A DNA stretch of 64,000 nucleotides from Desulfocurvus sp. (lineage in GTDB: Bacteria; Desulfobacterota; Desulfovibrionia; Desulfovibrionales; Desulfovibrionaceae), in assembly GCA_020692325.1 (NCBI GenBank), contig JAIMKR010000001.1, positions 145,351 to 209,350 of the forward strand. Direction: 5' to 3'. Position 1 is the first letter of the stretch, and each line of letters opens with the position of its first letter. Positions 62,220 through 64,000 of this stretch are shown in pieces. Under the pieces are notes generated by a model. The model made no database searches and had not been told where the DNA came from. It saw only the letters and a list, made by a program, of their open reading frames with translations. The translations under genes were made by a program, and so were the position numbers.

Positions 62220-64000
62220 GTCGCCCTCCCCGCGAGGGCGTGGATTGAAACTTGGCCTCGGTGTTGGGGTCCGCGATGTTGTCCAGTCGCCCTCCCCGCG
62301 AGGGCGTGGATTGAAACTTCGTCGAATCGGCCTACCCAGAAACGAGCGCGGTCGCCCTCCCCGCGAGGGCGTGGATTGAAACCCCGGTGGACAGCCGCGT
62401 CAGCTGGGACATGGGCGTCGCCCTCCCCGCGAGGGCGTGGATTGAAACCTGGAAATATGAATGCTCTTGTAAATGGAGACAGTCGCCCTCCCCGCGAGGG
62501 CGTGGATTGAAACCAAGGTATATCACATTACCATCCTCGGAATGCGGTCGCCCTCCCCGCGAGGGCGTGGATTGAAACCGTTAGTAAGCCACATGCAATA
62601 AGCGCCCATTGCGGTCGCCCTCCCCGCGAGGGCGTGGATTGAAACTATGTAACAATTACCGGTGCATCTGTTGCTACAAGTCGCCCTCCCCGCGAGGGCG
62701 TGGATTGAAACCGCAGACAACCGCTGAAGTGTATATCGGATTTTGGTCGCCCTCCCCGCGAGGGCGTGGATTGAAACTGCTTCAGCGTCATTTCGGCCAT
62801 GGGGTTCGCTGTCGCCCTCCCCGCGAGGGCGTGGATTGAAACGTCGATACGAAGGCCGAAGGCGTGGTACTCGCCGGTCGCCCTCCCCGCGAGGGCGTGG
62901 ATTGAAACTCCCTTCCCTCCCCGCGTCGGGCTAGGCACGTGCAGGTCGCCCTCCCCGCGAGGGCGTGGATTGAAACTGTCACCGCGCATCGATTATTTCA
63001 GCGGCGGCGTGTCGCCCTCCCCGCGAGGGCGTGGATTGAAACACCCAAGGTGAGAACGCCCGGCTTCCCAAAGGAGGTCGCCCTCCCCGCGAGGGCGTGG
63101 ATTGAAACCAGGACAAGCATTTTGCCATTCAAATCAACGGTGGGTCGCCCTCCCCGCGAGGGCGTGGATTGAAACCAGAAGTCGAAGTAGTCCTGCGCCA
63201 TGGCCTGCTGGTCGCCCTCCCCGCGAGGGCGTGGATTGAAACCACCTCCGGTGCCTCGTCCGCTCAAAGCCGGGTAGTCGCCCTCCCCGCGAGGGCGTGG
63301 ATTGAAACTCGACTGCGGCACAACGTACCAAAGCGTGCGCGAGTCGCCCTCCCCGCGAGGGCGTGGATTGAAACGACTTGGCACACCTGCACGCCAAACA
63401 GAAGGAAAAGTCGCCCTCCCCGCGAGGGCGTGGATTGAAACACGTCCACATACTCGTTGGTCTGAAACACTCTCTCGTCGCCCTCCCCGCGAGGGCGTGG
63501 ATTGAAACATGATCTGCGTGGCCTGTGTGGCTTGATCCACGGGTCGCCCTCCCCGCGAGGGCGTGGATTGAAACTCCTTGGCAGCAACACGTCAAAAAGC
63601 CAGTCGTGTCGCCCTCCCCGCGAGGGCGTGGATTGAAACCTTTGCCCCGAAACCGGCGCAAAAGTGGCTTGAAGTCGCCCTCCCCGCGAGGGCGTGGATT
63701 GAAACCGTCTGTTCCCGGGAAGCCACCACCATGGGTGCGGTCGCCCTCCCCGCGAGGGCGTGGATTGAAACGTCACCGACGAAAGCGGCTATAGCTACCC
63801 TCACCCGTCGCCCTCCCCGCGAGGGCGTGGATTGAAACCTCTACGCAGGCAAGTAGATCAAGCTTTTCTTCGGTCGCCCTCCCCGCGAGGGCGTGGATTG
63901 AAACCGTCCCAGCCGTACGCGCTGACAGGTGATCGCTGTCGCCCTCCCCGCGAGGGCGTGGATTGAAACGCGTGGATGCCGCTGGCCGCCGGGTGGGTGT
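62220..64000 (+). CRISPR. Type I-C-like CRISPR array, 27 repeats visible, continues past window
   Basis: 27 copies of a 32-bp repeat beginning GTCGCCCTCCCC, with inner palindrome CGCCCTC-CCCGC-GAGGGCG and ending GTGGATTGAAAC. Starts: 62220, 62286, 62351, 62417, 62482, 62547, 62614, 62680, 62746, 62811, 62877, 62945, 63011, 63077, 63144, 63211, 63277, 63343, 63410, 63477, 63543, 63608, 63674, 63740, 63807, 63873, 63938. All 26 complete spacers are 33-36 bp and none repeats another by eye. No degenerate repeat was seen in the visible part. Repeat length, spacer length and ending fit type I-C arrays of sulfate reducers. No cas gene is in the window. Confidence 0.98.

Noticed and set aside
62220..64000. 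Short open frames across the CRISPR array encoding repeated peptides such as ALPARAWIET
   Set aside because: They are translations of the identical CRISPR repeats, not proteins.

Overview
The window is a high-GC, gene-dense chromosomal segment that fits a sulfate-reducing deltaproteobacterium of the Desulfovibrionaceae. The markers are a two-gene nrfHA nitrite reductase with a NapC/NirT-type quinol dehydrogenase, hypAB plus a cytoplasmic group 3b-type [NiFe] hydrogenase operon, an SufBC-only Fe-S assembly pair, and a type I-C-like CRISPR repeat ending in ATTGAAAC. The placement is inferred from gene content and was not tested by alignment.

Layout. 1-4228 (minus): a regulatory operon of metallophosphoesterase, sensor kinase, QseG-like lipoprotein and a sigma54 response regulator cut by the window edge; the last three mirror the GlrK/QseG/GlrR arrangement. 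4371-7252 (minus): metF-asd-aminotransferase amino-acid operon with a long uncoded leader. 7696-10168 (minus): ABC-F ATPase and Nudix hydrolase. 10288-13062 (plus): GIY-YIG protein, radical SAM protein, thiL, trmO. 13395-15275 (minus): TPR protein, a small coiled-coil gene flanked by degenerate ~40-bp repeats, and an AT-richer islet with a DUF3892 gene. 15405-17408 (minus): nrfHA with an FNR-like palindrome upstream. 18082-21897: small membrane protein, sufCB, Smr protein, acetyltransferase.

22051-24518 is an islet at tRNA-Ser(CGA): a truncated integrase, an ArsR operator and repressor, a frameshifted DUF2703-like gene and the Acr3 arsenite exporter. 24837-28747 (minus): a deoxyribosyltransferase-like gene and a compact phosphate transporter pstS-(pstC/A fusion)-pstB. 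29028-33436 (minus): sbcDC. 33685-35818: a membrane-protein fragment, a divergent HxlR/flavoprotein pair and a GlcG/HbpS-like protein. 36058-38578 (plus): hypA, hypB, an unknown gene, mrp. 39037-40784 (minus): umuDC. 40897-45734 (minus): complete branched-chain amino-acid ABC transporter. 45981-51897 (plus): divergent EPSP-synthase-like protein, small coiled-coil protein, aconitase, PpiD. 52286-56460 (minus): hydrogenase hydBGDA. 56622-61950 (minus): phoH-ybeY-argF-argG-argH. 62220-64000: a CRISPR array of 27 visible repeats that runs off the right edge; no cas gene is visible.

Functionally the segment combines nitrite/nitrosative stress defence (nrfHA), H2/NADP(H) metabolism with its maturation factors (hydBGDA, hypAB), arginine and aspartate-family/methionine biosynthesis, phosphate and branched-chain amino-acid uptake, DNA repair (sbcDC, umuDC) and mobile-DNA-linked regions (tRNA-Ser arsenic islet, CRISPR). 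The less explained parts are the degenerate repeats at 14222-14495, a composite palindromic element present at three loci, the divergent EPSP-synthase-like gene and the array without adjacent cas genes.
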